In this document: piece after piece, positions 1 through 12,190 of the stretch
Numbering within the stretch: the first letter of the stretch is position 1
Layout: the number at the start of each line of letters is the position of its first letter
From: Cycas panzhihuaensis
Taxonomy: Eukaryota; Cycadophyta
Assembly (NCBI GenBank): GCA_023213395.1
Contig: CM041465.1
Location: 216,697,741 to 216,761,740, forward strand
Direction of reading: 5' to 3'
Length of the DNA stretch: 64,000 nt
The notes under the pieces: generated by a model
What the model was told of the DNA's origin: nothing
The model's database searches: none
The model's input: the letters and a program-made list of their open reading frames with translations, nothing else
Made by a program: the position numbers and the translations under genes

Positions 1-1182
1 AAGACTGTGTTTCTTAATGGAGATCTTGAAGAAGAAATTTACATGGCTCAGCCAGAAGGATATGAGATCGAAGGTCAAGAGCATAAGGTTTACAGGCTCA
101 GAAAGTCCTTGTATGGCCTTAAACAAGCCCCTCATGCTTGGTTTGCCAAGTTGTCTGAAAGGATAAGGTAACTTGGATACGAGGTTTGTGACTATCAAGA
201 TATTGATGCAACGTTATTCATCAAGCGCCATAAGGATAAAGTCACTTATCTCATAATCTTTGTTGATGACATGCTAGTAACGAGTAATAGTGAACAGGTA
301 ATAAGCTAGCTGAAAAAGGACCTTGGCAAAATGTTTGAATTACCTGACCTTAGTTTGATGAAATATTACTTAGGAATTGAAGTAACACAAAAGAATGGAA
401 AAATTTTCCTCTCCCAAGAAAAATATATCAACGATCTTCTAACCAAGTTTCAGTTAGGAGATGTTCGACCAGTGATGTTACCTATGGATCCTAACACTAA
501 ACTCTCAGTTGAAGGTGACACTAGGGAGGCAGACGCAACACTCTATAGGAAAATTGTAGGTAGTCTCATCTACACTACCAATACAAGGCCAGATATTATA
601 CTATATGTCGACATTCTTTCTCGTTATATGACAAATCCTAAGCAGAATCATTGGCAGGCAGTAGTGCGAGTGTTGAGATACCTTAAGACGACCAGCAAAT
701 ATAGTCTATTGTATGAACCTAATTCAAACTTCAAGATTTCTACATACACAGACTCAAACTTTGTAAGAGATAAAGATACAGGAAGATCTATATCTAAGTA
801 TATAATGTTTCTTAGAATAGCACCAATATCATGGAGATCTAGACAGTAGAAGATAGTTGCAAATTCAACTACCGAAGTTAAATACATTGTTGCTTCCGAG
901 ACCAGTAAAGAGGTGATATGGCTAAGAAAATTATTGGAAATATTGAATATCACCCAAACAAGTCCTATGAGTCTTCATATGGATAATCAATTAGCAATTT
1001 GCATGGAAAAAAATCCTGTATTCTATGATCGTACCAAACACATAAGTACGAAAGTCTACAGGATTAAGGAACTTATTTATGACGGCACAATTCAATTAGA
1101 TTACTGCCCCACAGCAGATCAAGTGGTTGATATCTTCACCAAACTGTTGCAAAGGGTGAAGTTTAAACAGTTCCAAAGGTAG
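1..1182 (+). pseudogene. Ty1/copia pol fragment: reverse transcriptase to RNase H end
   Basis: Frame 1 reads through a copia polymerase from inside the reverse transcriptase to the end of RNase H. RT motifs include '[13 protein letters not shown]' near codon 40 and the catalytic 'FVDDM' near codon 88. The RT-RNase H joint carries 'KYYLGIEV' and 'YRKIVGSLIY', and the RNase H end carries the HISTKVYRI and DIFTK-type motifs typical of plant copia. Three in-frame stops (169-171, 307-309, 847-849) make it a pseudogene. The upstream part lies outside the window. The closing stop at 1180-1182 is where an intact copia pol would normally end. Confidence in the family is high; assignment to a named copia lineage is not attempted. 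Confidence 0.93.
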
Positions 1183-1198
1183 CTTGACCTTAGAACCT

Positions 1199-1347
1199 CC
1201 ATCTTCGATTGATAAAAGAAGATGGCAACAGGATCATCATACTCTATTCTCTTCATGAAAACCCCTTGTGGGCACAGAAGAATAAGAGTAAGTCTCTACT
1301 TTATCCTCTTTGTGAAAACCCCATGTGGGCACGGAAGGATAAAGGTT
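1199..1347 (+). repeat. Three consecutive stem-loops after the copia pol stop
   Basis: Directly after the pol stop lie three potential hairpins. 1199-1225 has perfect 8-base arms (CCATCTTC and GAAGATGG). 1242-1289 has bulged arms. 1296-1347 has perfect 8-base arms (CTTTATCC and GGATAAAG). The second and third are diverged copies of one unit sharing the loop core 'tgaaaacccc.tgtgggcac'. They fill the space between pol and the likely polypurine tract. Their role is unknown; an RNA structure in the element's 3' untranslated region is a reasonable guess. Confidence 0.6.
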
Positions 1348-1385
1348 GTACTTATTTTAGAAAATTAGAACCTCTGAAAACCTAA

Positions 1386-2010
1386 AAGGGCATAGGGGAT
1401 GACCAAATAGTGTATGGAGACTTAGTAGATTAACCTGCACATTTAAGCTGCTTAGCTATTAGGCTACATCAAAGAGCCACCTTAGCCATTTTGATTTATA
1501 AAAGGGGCTATAGATCTTAGAAAGTTTGTGGGTTTTTATTCCCCATGAGGGTTTTCCCACAAAAGTGTCATTTAGAATTTCAAGGTAATAATGAGACTCA
1601 AATAAAGACCCCATATAATAGATTTTCTGAAAATGACCTTCCACCATTAAGAGGGGAATTGAAAAAGGTTAATGTATCAAGGTTATTTGTGTAGATTAAT
1701 TATGTGACCTTAGGATATATTATTAGCATTAGTCTCTTAATGAAATGTACTTTATGTGCATTTAAATATAATTTTAGGTTCATGTCAATAGGCAGGAAAA
1801 TCCTAACCCTAATGCTCACCCTTAATAATAAAAGGTGAAATCTCGAGGAGGGATTTATAATTCATTCTCACCTCCAAGCTTACTCTCATATCTTGTTTTA
1901 TCTTCTTTTTCATTCTCCATTGCCATTGTGTGCATGTGAGTGATTTATCTCCTAGATCCATCCTTCCTTCAACACTCACCCCCTTCGAGTCTAACCTAGT
2001 CTCCAAACTC
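1386..2010 (+). mobile_element. Possible polypurine tract and 3' LTR of the copia element
   Basis: A purine-rich stretch 'aaagggcatagggga' (1386-1400) followed by TG at 1400 is where the 3' LTR of the upstream copia pol would be expected. The following 600 bases are non-coding, with a TATA-like 'gatttataattc' near 1852 and pyrimidine-rich sequence after it, as in a plant LTR promoter. No second LTR copy is in the window, so neither border can be confirmed and the right end is arbitrary. Confidence 0.35.
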
Positions 2011-4439
2011 TAATAAGAAAGGTATACACCTTAGCCTACCACCTATTACACCTTATAGCTAATGGTTTCCTCAGTAAATTAGAGTACACCAATAACGTGT
2101 ATGGGGTGGTAATTTCATGGGTCCTAATTGTTTCCCTTGTAAGGTTGGAATAAGGGTTATTAATTAGGAAGTTATCTTTTTTAATTTGAGAATATTAATT
2201 TTATGGTGTGAGTTATTACAAGCAAAATGTTCTTTTTAAGCAAACTAACTAAATATAAGTTAAAAATAAAGGAGATTAAAAGACAATAATGGGTTTAAAG
2301 TGCTCTTTGATAGGTCATGCACACCTATAAAAAACCAACACCATGCACTTGTTATCCTTAAAAAATAGAATTAGATAGTTGATTATAGATTAACAATAGT
2401 CTAAAGCAGCACAAGAACTTCTAAAAAATTGAAATTAGCCTTTAAAAAGTGAGAAAAAGACTCAAATAGGCTCAAACACCAAGGTCAACTTTAGTAGCTT
2501 ATAACTTTAGCAAAATGGCTTCAAATCTATCTCAATTTAATTCCAAGTTATAGAGCTTTGAATCCTCTTTTTGACGATCTAAACTATTTGGAAATTAGAC
2601 TCCCAGTTGTAGAGTTATAAATAAAATAGTGGAGGAACTCTGTTATAAGAAAAAATTTAAGAGAGATGGGCTTAAGCCCCTATAGAAACGAACCCTAGGT
2701 CACTTGCAGACTACATATGACCACCCGTTAATACAACTAGGGGGCTTTTGGACTTGAAATCTTATGAAATACAATATAATCTTTTTGAATATGCAAAAAA
2801 GATTCTAAGTAGCTAATTATCTTTTGGAGTCCACCTATTTTAATGAATAAATAAGATTATATAAGTGATTAAAGTGACTAAAATAGGGTACTAAAGGCTT
2901 GATTTCAAAGTAAAATCAAATATCCTTTTATTTCAATCACTAAAGGTTGAAACTATAATGAAATAATATGAAGTTCTTTTAGAAAAAGATGATCATAGAG
3001 GTCGCACAGCCTGCGCACAGTGATGCATGGCCTATGGAGGGAACAAGAGCCAAGAAACATACTTAAATGCTCACGGATTAATCTAAAATTATAGAGGGGG
3101 GATGCAAAAGGTAGGAACGCCCAATGGATGGTGTTTTAATGGAAAATAAGCTCATAATGACCTACAGAAAGCAAGAGGGTTGTGAGAGCCAAATAAAACA
3201 TAAATGACCTTAAGATAGCTTGGAACTTATCCAAATAGACTCTAGCATGTAGAAAATAAAGTTAAATAGCCACCAAGGAGGAAGATCTTACTTCAGTAGA
3301 TAGATTTCTCATGTTTAAGGGTTGTAATAGCTTGGAAACGAGCATTTTTCATTGTTTTTTGTATTAAAATTAAAACCTAACCATGTATGATTGTAAACAA
3401 ACTTAGTATCAGTTGTATGAGGTTTATATGCATTGAAGTAGGCTTACAGTTTGCATTAAGTCTGTAGTATACACTAATATTTAAGCAAAAACTGAAAAAA
3501 TAATTGAAAACAAGATGCCATTATGAGGGAGCATGCCTCCATTCATCAATATTTGCTCAAAAACCTTTAAATCAAAGTACAAACTAGCTTTGATACCATG
3601 CAAAAAACCTCCAAGATCTAGAAAACAAGTGCTATTGATCAAATATTAAGTTATAATATCTAAATAATATAATAAACATGCAAGAACATGAGAAGAATTG
3701 AGATAAATAATAATCACAGGCAAATTGGTCACTACGTGAGGCTCAATTTGAGTAGAGCTTCTACATATACTTCAAGATTATATACAAAAGAATGATACGA
3801 GACTAAATTTAGAAGAAACCCATTAATGTTTCAAGGATTACAATTGGCTGACTAAATAGCACAAGCGGCAGACTTGACTTGATTATACAATAAGATTAAA
3901 TTTGCATTGAGGGTCACCTAAAGTTATAATATGTATAAAATAAACATAAATTTACATGAAATGAGGATGTTATTATAATGTTTTAACATAAATAATATGA
4001 AAGGATTAGTCAAGGAGTTATTGGTACTATAAGTCCCTGAGGTTTACAACCACTAAATTCCTAATATAACATCAAATCCACCTATCGATAACGTGTAGAA
4101 GTCTGAGATCATAAGGTAAGTGCCAATTTGGATGTATAAGTTTTTTTATCACACTAGTACAATAGAGATTTTGGTACCCTAATAAGGAGCAGATGAAGTT
4201 AGTCTTAGGGATAATATAAAGGTATAGTTATTAGACTAATGAGATGTCAATAAAATTCAAGGACATACCATCATAAATAAGGATTAACATTAAAGTTTTG
4301 TAGAGGATGCCCTTGACTCGTAAGGGTTCAGGACAAGAGGAGGAGGCTATGGTTGAGAGGGATACTTCAGTTGAGGCACAAGGGTGGGATCTTCTAAGAA
4401 GCCATCATCAGCCTTATGCTCAAAATTAGAATTAGAATA
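2011..4439. other. Non-coding stretch, decayed transposon sequence
   Basis: No credible reading frame is seen in this AT-rich stretch. The one recognisable site is 'gctttgatacca' at 3587-3598. On the minus strand it is a copia-type initiator-Met primer-binding site (TGGTATCAAAGC, close to the usual TGGTATCAGAGC), and it is followed in the plus direction by TG at 3599 that could begin an LTR. The rest may be LTR and untranslated sequence of decayed elements, including the gypsy whose gag lies just above. Confidence 0.35.
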
Positions 4440-5131
4440 TTCATTCAGGGACACGGTGGGGTTGATAGAAAAGACCATATGCCTCGCTTTACAAATGTGA
4501 CCATACTTGGTAATCTATTTTTCTGAGCATTGAATATATAGACTGGCCTCTATTTGACATTGTACTTCTACTTATGATATTTAGACTATTTTTTGTGAAG
4601 ATTCTTTAACCTAATAATCTATTGTAGGATGGCCTAGATCATCAAGTCATAGTCATTGACATTAAAAATCTATTTGTGGTTAAGTTACATCATCAAATTA
4701 AGGTTGAGGCTATTGGAAGTCTAATTAATATGATCTTGAGAACTAAGGGTTGTCTCATTGAGTGGGTAAGGGTCATTTAGCCACAAATTCTACCTCTACT
4801 ACTCAAACCATTTTCATCACTTCCTTAAGAGAGTTGACGACTATGTCTTAAAGTACATCTAAATACTGTCCTAAAGACTTGCTATATAATTGTCTATCAA
4901 AGTTTATTTATCTAGGCCTTGGCTTTAAGGGGATTGATTATATAGTACTTGGAATTCATTTATGAAGACCTCAATTGATGATATTTATTTGAGCCATATT
5001 AATTGAGTTAAGAATGATTGGCTCCAAGTGTCCTCATATTACTCAAAGAAATAATTGGTGAAGTATGACCATGTTCAATCTGAAGGATATTATTTTTTCT
5101 ACTAACTAAACCAGTGATGAAATTTTCCATC
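4440..5131 (-). pseudogene. Decayed Ty3/gypsy gag, C-terminal part (split by an insertion)
   Basis: The minus strand reads from 5131 downward as a gypsy capsid with many stops. Recognisable pieces are 'FHHWF' right at the border, 'ISSIEVFINEFQVLY' (the SVxEYxxxFExL helix of Retrotrans_gag) and, near 4500, a zinc-knuckle remnant 'ITKYGHICKARH'. The N-terminal half of the same capsid is at 26561-26960 and ends in 'ASIHMD'. The two halves meet in register across the 5-base duplication flanking the 5132-26560 element. This was therefore the target gene of that insertion. A chromovirus-type gag is the best guess. Confidence 0.7.
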
Positions 5132-8100
5132 TGGAAGTGTGTCTATAGGGGGTCACTAAGATCTCAGTACTCTTATTAATCACAAAGATCAATAAATGAA
5201 GAGGTTAGGAATGGGAGAAGATGAAACTACCCTCAAAGGGCATCTGCATGTCAGAATGCAAGTTCAAGGGCCTGCAACTACACGTTACCCTTTCTCTTTC
5301 CTTTAAGTAACTTTCTCAATATGAATGAGGGGAAGAAGGCATCCTTGGGTGACTGAGTAGCCTAAACAAGTCTCTCCTATCCTCAGAGGAAGAGAAGAGA
5401 CGTTAAATCTCCTTTCAAAAAAGGAAACCAGGGAAGGAGAGGAGTCCCTTTGAAAAGGGACTTAGGGTGATAATAAGGCAAGGGGTGACAGCTTTAGATG
5501 GTCTGTTTGGAGCATGGATGCACGTTTACGGGATGGCCACTATGCTCAATAGGAATGAAGATAGTCAACAACTAATGTTGAGGGTGTGGATGAGAACCTA
5601 TAAGCAAAGGGATCACCACGCAAGGTGTCCGTGTGCTGAAGCGTGAGTTCGGGACCCACGAATGACACCCAACTACCTTGGAGTAGCTTTCAATCTAAAA
5701 TAAAAAATGCATGCAGGGGTAGCCTGGATGGTCTCAAGAGGAAGGTCCTCCCACCCTTGGATGGCCGGAAGGGAAGGAGAGGAATCCTCAATGGGGTTTC
5801 CTATGACAAAGGAGAACAAAGGTGACACGGTATAGACAAAGGGCCTAGGATGAATGTGAGTAAGCTTCCCTAGATTATTTGGTTTAGACAAATATAACTA
5901 AGACAAAGAGTAAGAAATAGACTAAAAAATGGTAACTCTTTCATTTTCTCTCTCTTTCACTCAATATGCAAAGGACAAGAGAAAACAAAAGGAAGTACAA
6001 GTGTTTCATATGCAGGCAAGCAAGCTAGATGAAATGCATCTATGGGTGTTTTTCAAGATGGGTAGGAGGAAGGGGAAGGAATGTATTTCCTACTATGCCC
6101 TTTCCTATAAAAAAGCAAACATGCAACGTTCTTATGCAAAAGATGTAAGTAGCTAATTGATTTCTCTTTTTTGCTCTTATGTGACCTATTAGATTAATAT
6201 AATAGATTTTGTACAAAAGCAAAAAAGGAAAAGAGGTGACGGGAAAAAGGGACGGAATGTACCTAGAAAGTATGGCAGTCAATGAAGGACCTCTCTCATG
6301 TGCAACGTATGCCCTCCTGCCAATCGGTTGGTGTATGACCAAGGTTGATGTGGTGGATAGGGACTTCCTTACCTTCCCCTTATGAAAGATAAGCAGAACA
6401 TAAAAGATAAAGGAAGCAAACGAAGCGAAGAAAAAAAGGAGGGTAAAGGCTTACCTGGGATCAGATATCTTTTCCTTTTACGGATGTTGCTTTGAACCTG
6501 CACATACAAGAGTTTCTCCCTTCTAAGAAAGGGCTGCAAGAAGGCTATATGTATGCAAATATATGTAATGCAAATGCTAAAACATTATATTTAAATTAAA
6601 GTAACTATTGTTGCAAACAACTCAACTTTCCTCAAAGTAAACACACACATCAAGCAAGAAAAAGGGAAGGGCAGCCTCAGGATGGTAAAACCCTCCGCTA
6701 AAGTTCTCCACGCAACCTTTAGGTATAGCAAGGTAGGGGCATGTGGTAGTTTATGGACAGCCAACAAACATGAGAATGTATGGAGCAAGATGTTGGAGAG
6801 GTACCAAGGTAACAGAGTCACTATGGATAGTGGCCTGTCACACAAGTCTCACCCAATACCCTAAGGGATACCAGGCAAAGTTAGGGGCATGAAGGAGGCC
6901 CAAAAGAGGGGTGTGCAGGCCTAAAGATAGCACAGTAAGGGCTGCATACGCTGACATCCAGCGCAGGCCAAGACTCCACCCTCTCCTAGTTAACTCAAGG
7001 GAAGTATGGAAGCAAGAGAAGAAAGACGGGGAGGGGTTTGCCCTTAGGGAGTAGGTTTGAGTGGGATGGATCCTACCTTACTCCCTTTGCTGAGTCTTTA
7101 TGAGCCTTCTCCCACTGCTTTCTTGAGGAAAACTAGCAAAGAAATGGGGTGGAAATAGGAGAGCACAAAGCTAAACTTAAAGAAAGATAATTTCTACTAC
7201 AGCCAAAATGGAAGACAGTAGGAAAATATACTTGAAAATTAGTCCAATATGGAAAGAATACACATAAAACTCTAAAAATAAGACCAAAGGTACCTGTTGG
7301 GCTAAGTCTAGGGAGGATTTTCCACTGCAACCAGCGAGAAAGAGGAAGTCCTGTAGGGTTTACAGGAGGTTTCCCTAAGAAAGGTTATAGAAGGCACTTG
7401 TTGAGGTGTAATTGAAGGAGAACCACAAAAATCTTACTTGAAAGTGCTTAGAGGAGGGCCTCCCATAATAGAGAAGAGTTATTGTAGGCACATCCTAAGC
7501 TAGAGCAGTAGGAAACATAGGATTGTAGATGCACCTATGGAAGGGAAGAGGAAAAGAGCATAAACACAGCAGTAGAATGTGAAATTGGGGAGCCACGAGC
7601 GGTGAAATGATGATCTTTTTAGGTTTTATACCTATCTCAACCCTAATCGAGTGTTTAGGGCATGAATAGGGCTGAGCTGGGCACGTGGCCACGTGGTAAT
7701 TTCATGAAAAAAATCAGAATTACCATGGCATATATAAAAAATAAGTTGCAACAACAGCCTTTGTGATAAAGTTTCTTGATGTGAGAACTTCGTGGTACCA
7801 CTTATTTTACAATGGTGTGAGACCAGGAAGCCAAAATGGCCACAATTAAGATTATGGGAGCCCTAAAAGGTGATGTGGTAAGCTTGGGAGGGGTTGGCCC
7901 TCCTGTCCAGATGGCTAGGGATAGTCTGGGAGGCATACGAACTAGACCAAATGAACCATCAAGGGCTAAAGTTCCCAGAAATGTCATGATAGGGACACAG
8001 GATCAAGGTATGAGCAGATCATACAAGTCAAATGAGGCTTAAGGCGATGTGCAAGTAGTGCAGAGGGTCGTAGAGTTCCATGGGGATGCCTACCTTGCAG

Positions 8101-8318
8101 AAAGGTAGGTCCCACGGGTCGTCATAGGCTCACAATACGATAAGCAGTATGATCAAGCAGTGGATGCAAGATGATCATACAAATGAAGCAAGTAATCATG
8201 CAATGAGGCAATACTTCCATCAACCTTTACAAAGAAATAATAAAAGTGAAAAGGAAGAAGCATACCTGTGCTTACCTGAGTCAACCCGTCTGTATCCATT
8301 CCTAGTAGCTAGGAAACA
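5132..8318 (-). repeat. 3' LTR (3.2 kb) of the long-LTR element
   Basis: Starts 'tggaagtgtgtctataggg' and ends 'aggaaaca'. Bases 5132-5515 align with 23057-23437, and 7905-8318 align closely with the inner fragment 12971-13389 and more loosely with 26170-26560. The middle is more diverged, but patches such as 'gcctcaggatgg' (6675 region) recur in the other copy at 24873. The short ORFs here, including those at 5643-5825, 5929-6156 and 6682-6864, are not supported as genes. After the upper end, the sequence 'ctgacccctt' reads on the minus strand as a modest polypurine tract. Confidence 0.65.
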
Positions 8319-8737
8319 CTGACCCCTTGGCAGTAGAGCCTCGCTGCTCGGAAGCATAGTGCGATGGTGAATGATGGCAACAAAGTTGTCAGTAGCACAT
8401 GTGTATGTATATATATAAATCATGATCACAACAAGAGTCAATGGTGCCAGTGAGTGTCGTGACGGGACACATGGATATAAGGACAAAGGTGGAGACAACA
8501 TAGGGGTAGCCTATGTGCCACCCGAGAATCAACTAGAAGTTGTGAAGGATGGGGGGGGGTTACCCCCATCGTCAAATTACAAAGAGAAGTGCATGATGGT
8601 ATCAAGAGAAAAAGGTAAATGAGCAAACTTGATAATCGCCATAGTTTAACCTCATTAGCAGCTAGCTTTCAGAGGTGTGAGCAGGTCGTAAGAAGAAATA
8701 CAAGATGACCTAAGACTTGGGCAACCAGGCAAGTCTC

Positions 8738-9212
8738 AAAGGTAGTCAGTAAGAAGAGGAAAGCAGCGCTCAAGGATGAGGCAAACAAGGTTGTCTGCCC
8801 CAGCGTTGAGGGCCTTAGGGATGTGTCGAATGTCAATAGACTAAAAACAAGCTAATAGGGACCTAGCAGTCGAAGTGAGGGCTCTCAGGCATGGGCATCA
8901 CACCTGGTAAACCTGGGTGAGATGGGACACCACCACCTGGGAGTCGCAAAAATGAACGATAGATCCATGATGGAAACAGAGTACATCAGTGAGGACTTCG
9001 ATAACGACCATGTACTCGGCTTCGTTATTGGTGGCCTCAAGGAGGAAGATCCCAGAACATAGAAAATCATGCATGGAAGGGTCACGGAGAATCCATACGG
9101 CGGTAGAAGGACCGGGATTACCGCGGCTCCCACCATCTGTAAAGATAAAGAGAGTCATGGACAAGGAAAGAAAGTGTCTCAATAGAAAAATGTACAGTAA
9201 AGTAGGAGTCAA
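8738..9212 (-). pseudogene. Archaeal-type RNase H domain of the long-LTR element
   Basis: Minus-strand reading shows an RNase HI fold with its four acidic catalytic positions: 'FTDGGSRGNPGP' (first Asp), 'NNEAEY' (Glu), 'CDSQVVV' (Asp), and, past an in-frame TGA at 8898-8900, 'RHIPKALNAGADNLV' (final Asp). A TAG near 8845 and a TGA near 8738 also interrupt it. The GNPGP and NNEAEY wording is that of the additional archaeal-like RNase H reported in Tat-lineage gypsy elements. It is not the ordinary gypsy RNase H. It sits about 0.4 kb above the 3' LTR with no RT in front of it, so it is either a deletion remnant or a separate module. Confidence 0.82.
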
Positions 9213-10405
9213 AGCAAAACAGGCTCATATGACAAGCAGTAAATGCCTGTGAAAGATAGGAGGACCTAGCAATAAGGCTACCCAAAGAGAGGAGTAGGCT
9301 ATCCGACCACTGGCTGAGAGCAGGTAGTAAAAGGACACCTTAGGATGCCAAAGGTTGCTTAAGAAAGTAAAGAATAACTCTGAATGGAGGGAGTGTTCCC
9401 TTTAGAGACCCCAAGAGCAGGAACGAGATATAAAAGCGAGTCCAGGATGGTGAAACAAGCCAAACGAGTATAAACTCAGGCATGAATAGTGACAGTACAC
9501 AAAACGAGACAAAAGGACCCTACAAAAATGCATCGATGAGGTACCATTAATGTACCTAAAGGAACAAGCGAAACGAAGGCTATGGAAATGCAACAGGAAG
9601 CAGGGCCAGAAGGCAATGATGATCAGGGATGAGAAAGATCCCAATAGCTACCATAGAAGTGGAAATAGAGAAAGTGCCCATCGGGGCCCCCACCTATATA
9701 AGAAAAATCAATGAAAATGGGATTCATTTTCATGGGATCTCGAATGAATTCAGAGTCCCTCCCTTATGCAACAGAGCACCACCCAACTTCAGGGACATGC
9801 GAAGAGAGATTCGACCATTAGATCGAGGCCAGAAAACAGCTGTCAGGACCAGAGCTACAAGATGGCGAGCACTCGACTAGACCTAGTGAGTGGATCTTCA
9901 AAACCATAGCCCATCTTGTGATTTAAAGTTTATAGCTTTTTACTATTTTTTATGTAGTTTTTGGGCCCTGTATGGGTAAGGAATGATCTCTAGGAGTCCA
10001 AATTGAACCCAGAGAGAGGCAGGATCGGGGCATTAGGCAGCCCTGGTCCTAGTGGGCCTGGTTTTGGCTCACTTTAAAAGATTTTTTGGGTTTTCTGGGT
10101 GGAAAACCTCCCCTTTTGGGGGGGTGGCATTCGCACCGCAGCAAATATCGCGGTGCCGCGATCTTTACCACAGGGCCCTAATCGCCGCAGGACCGAGGCC
10201 AAACTCTGTGGTACTATGAAGTTTGGCACGGTGCGAAGGCAGAACTACTGAAAAATGAAGATGGGGGCCCAAGGGTCCCTAAATATCTATTGAATGAGGT
10301 TGAAAGACAGTCAAGAGGATGAGGGGCGAGCATAGGTCAAAGTCTAGCTTGTTTCACTATGCTTTGTAGGTTGTGATCGCAGTGGAGAACTGCGAGAACA
10401 TAGGT
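9213..10405. other. Interior of the long-LTR element, no gene recognised; short GC-rich patch
   Basis: No supported coding region on either strand; the small ORFs at 9402-9644 and 9629-9880 match nothing recognisable. 10110-10240 is unusually GC-rich for this window, with repeated GCGGT/CCGCG words. The segment separates the minus-strand RNase H from the plus-strand PMD-like gene and may hold that gene's promoter and 5' untranslated region. Confidence 0.4.
9695..9702 (+). promoter_or_regulatory. Possible TATA box for the antisense PMD-like gene
   Basis: 'TATATAAG' follows a C/G-rich run (gggcccccacc), the classical plant TATA context. It lies about 0.7 kb before the likely ATG at 10406 and reads in that gene's direction, opposite to the element's own transcription. 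No transcript evidence is available, and the distance would need a long leader or an upstream intron. Confidence 0.3.
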
Positions 10406-12190
10406 ATGGCTATGCTTAGCTTCATTGAGATGATGACTCGGGAGGATATGAAGATCCTAGCGAGGTGTGCCTTGCTGAAGGTCATGAGGATACCCAAATA
10501 CACATCAGATTAGAGATTACTAGTGGATATAGTGTCTCATTAGGATAGACGAAGGCATGTCTTCTATCTACCCCAAGTAGGGGATGTATCGGTGACACCA
10601 GGAGATATCAGGAGGATACTAGGGGTACCGGCAACAAGGAGGATGGCAATACTAAGAGCATTGCCCAGCAACGAGGCAACACATAGGGAGGCTACTACTT
10701 TCTTTATAAGTTCAGACAGGTGGGAGAGGCGAGGGATACCTCTCCAGAGCATGGTGATGTCGAGGATCCCTCGAGTGAGGAAGTTGATCACGTTATGCGT
10801 TCTGTTTTCAGATATCCAAGAAACGGAACTATAAGGATATACCGGGTGGTTGGATGGATGCAGTACGCCAGTGTGGGGCAGGAGAGAGGTTGGACTAGGC
10901 TACTCTCATAGCAGCAAACCTCGTCGTGCAACTGAATGCCATTCGAGTAGTAGGAAAGGGCGGACTATCATATAGTACCCTACTACAGTGCTAGTTTTTC
11001 GACCACTTTGGAGCAGTGGCACTGATAGGGGGACCACGCCTTATCTCAGAGTGGGCCCCAATGGTACACAGGTGGCAGACTAGGTTTAGAGGGGTTGAGG
11101 ACCAGGCTTATATCCATCGCTCAGTGGAGGCCACATCGTTAGACCTCCTCACCATGACAGACTACATAGCAGACCCATATAGAGCGGTGAGGTGGGATAG
11201 TGATGATGAAGTAGGTGAGGCAGGAGTGCCCCAAGGAGATGACGAGGGCAGCGATGGAGGTGATGGGGTTGGCCCATCATGAGCTACAGGAGAGGTAGGT
11301 CTATCAGGGACCACAGGTAGAGAGGTAGGCCCATCAGGGACTGCAGGCGAAGAGGCAGGCCCCTCAGGAGCTGCGGAGGAGAGCAGGGGCCCAGTCAGGA
11401 GGTCCGGAGAGGTGGCTACACCAACTGAGGAGAGGAGGGACCTGCAGCTGGTGGAGTGCCTGGGGTAGAGGCAGTCACCCGAGTAGAGGAGCCGGTAGCC
11501 ACACCAGGTGAGACATGACTAACTCTTGTTATCGTTTAATTGCCAGATACACATATATAGTTTGATTTTGATTCGATATATGTATAGACATGTACTGATA
11601 TATGACATGTTGGATTTGCAGGTATAGCGGATATCCAGAGACTAGTGGAGGTAATAGTCTGGGAGATATTCCCCTGGGCCTACGCAGAGGGGTAGCCTCC
11701 CATCCAGGCTGGTGATGACCCTAGATCAGTAGGCGCCCATATGGTAGCGTTCACCCCATTGGTGAGGGCGAGGGACATATGGATTTCAGAGTCCCAGGAG
11801 TATGAGGCATGTGTGGGATAGAAACAAGCAGAGCTGGATACTACCCAGGCTCAGAGGGATTCCCTATAGAGTTGGGTACAGGCACTCGAGGCTCAGGGAG
11901 GAGCCAGAGGAGATACAGAGAGCCGTATCCAACTGGTGGTGATGGAGGAGTATCTCAGAAGGATGGAGAAGAGGCTCTGCAGTGTCAAGAGTGATCGAGA
12001 TTGTATCCAAGCCCGGTCGATGAGGAGTAGGACACATACTCACACAGTGGTGATGACCCCGAGGAGGCCACGAGATGAGGGGAGTGAGGCTGAAGGCTCT
12101 CGAAGACTGAGGAGGAGTTTAGGAGGGATGTGGTCCCTAAGAGAGGGATCACATCGACCAAGAGATGATGTTCTAGGGGCAGGGCAGTAG
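10406..12190 (+). pseudogene. Antisense PMD-like gene, copy 1 (two exons)
   Basis: Reading from ATG 10406, the protein starts 'MAMLSFIEMMTREDMKIL'. It enters a block resembling the plant mobile domain (PMD): 'HVFYLPQVGDVSVTPGD' then 'RRILGVP', followed by 'RGIPLQSMVMS', 'IPRVRKLI' and, near 10950-11100, 'GGLSYSTLLQC' and 'FFDHFGAVALIGGPR'. An acidic Gly/Asp/Glu-rich tail follows to 11507, then a 114-base GT-AG intron (11508-11621). The second exon has 'AFTPLVRARDIW', a Gln/Leu-rich probable coiled coil and a basic Ser/Arg end. At least five in-frame stops and a frame change near 10830-10930 show decay. Copies 2 and 3 (16478-18170, 33570-34620) keep the same order. The PMD name is by resemblance only. 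All three lie opposite to the gag/pol direction. Confidence 0.65.
11508..11621 (+). other. Intron in the PMD-like gene, copy 1
   Basis: Donor 'CAG|GTGAGA', branch-like 'GACTAAC' just after it, and acceptor 'TTTGCAG' at 11615-11621. Coding similarity to copy 2 stops at this point and resumes after it. Copy 2 has an equivalent AT-rich non-coding gap at about 17447-17544. Presence at the same place in two diverged copies supports a true, inherited intron. Confidence 0.6.

Noticed and set aside
5643-9880. Numerous 60-100 residue ORFs in the 3' LTR and adjacent interior
   Set aside because: Apart from the RNase H frame, none shows a domain, and both strands give similar short frames, as expected by chance.
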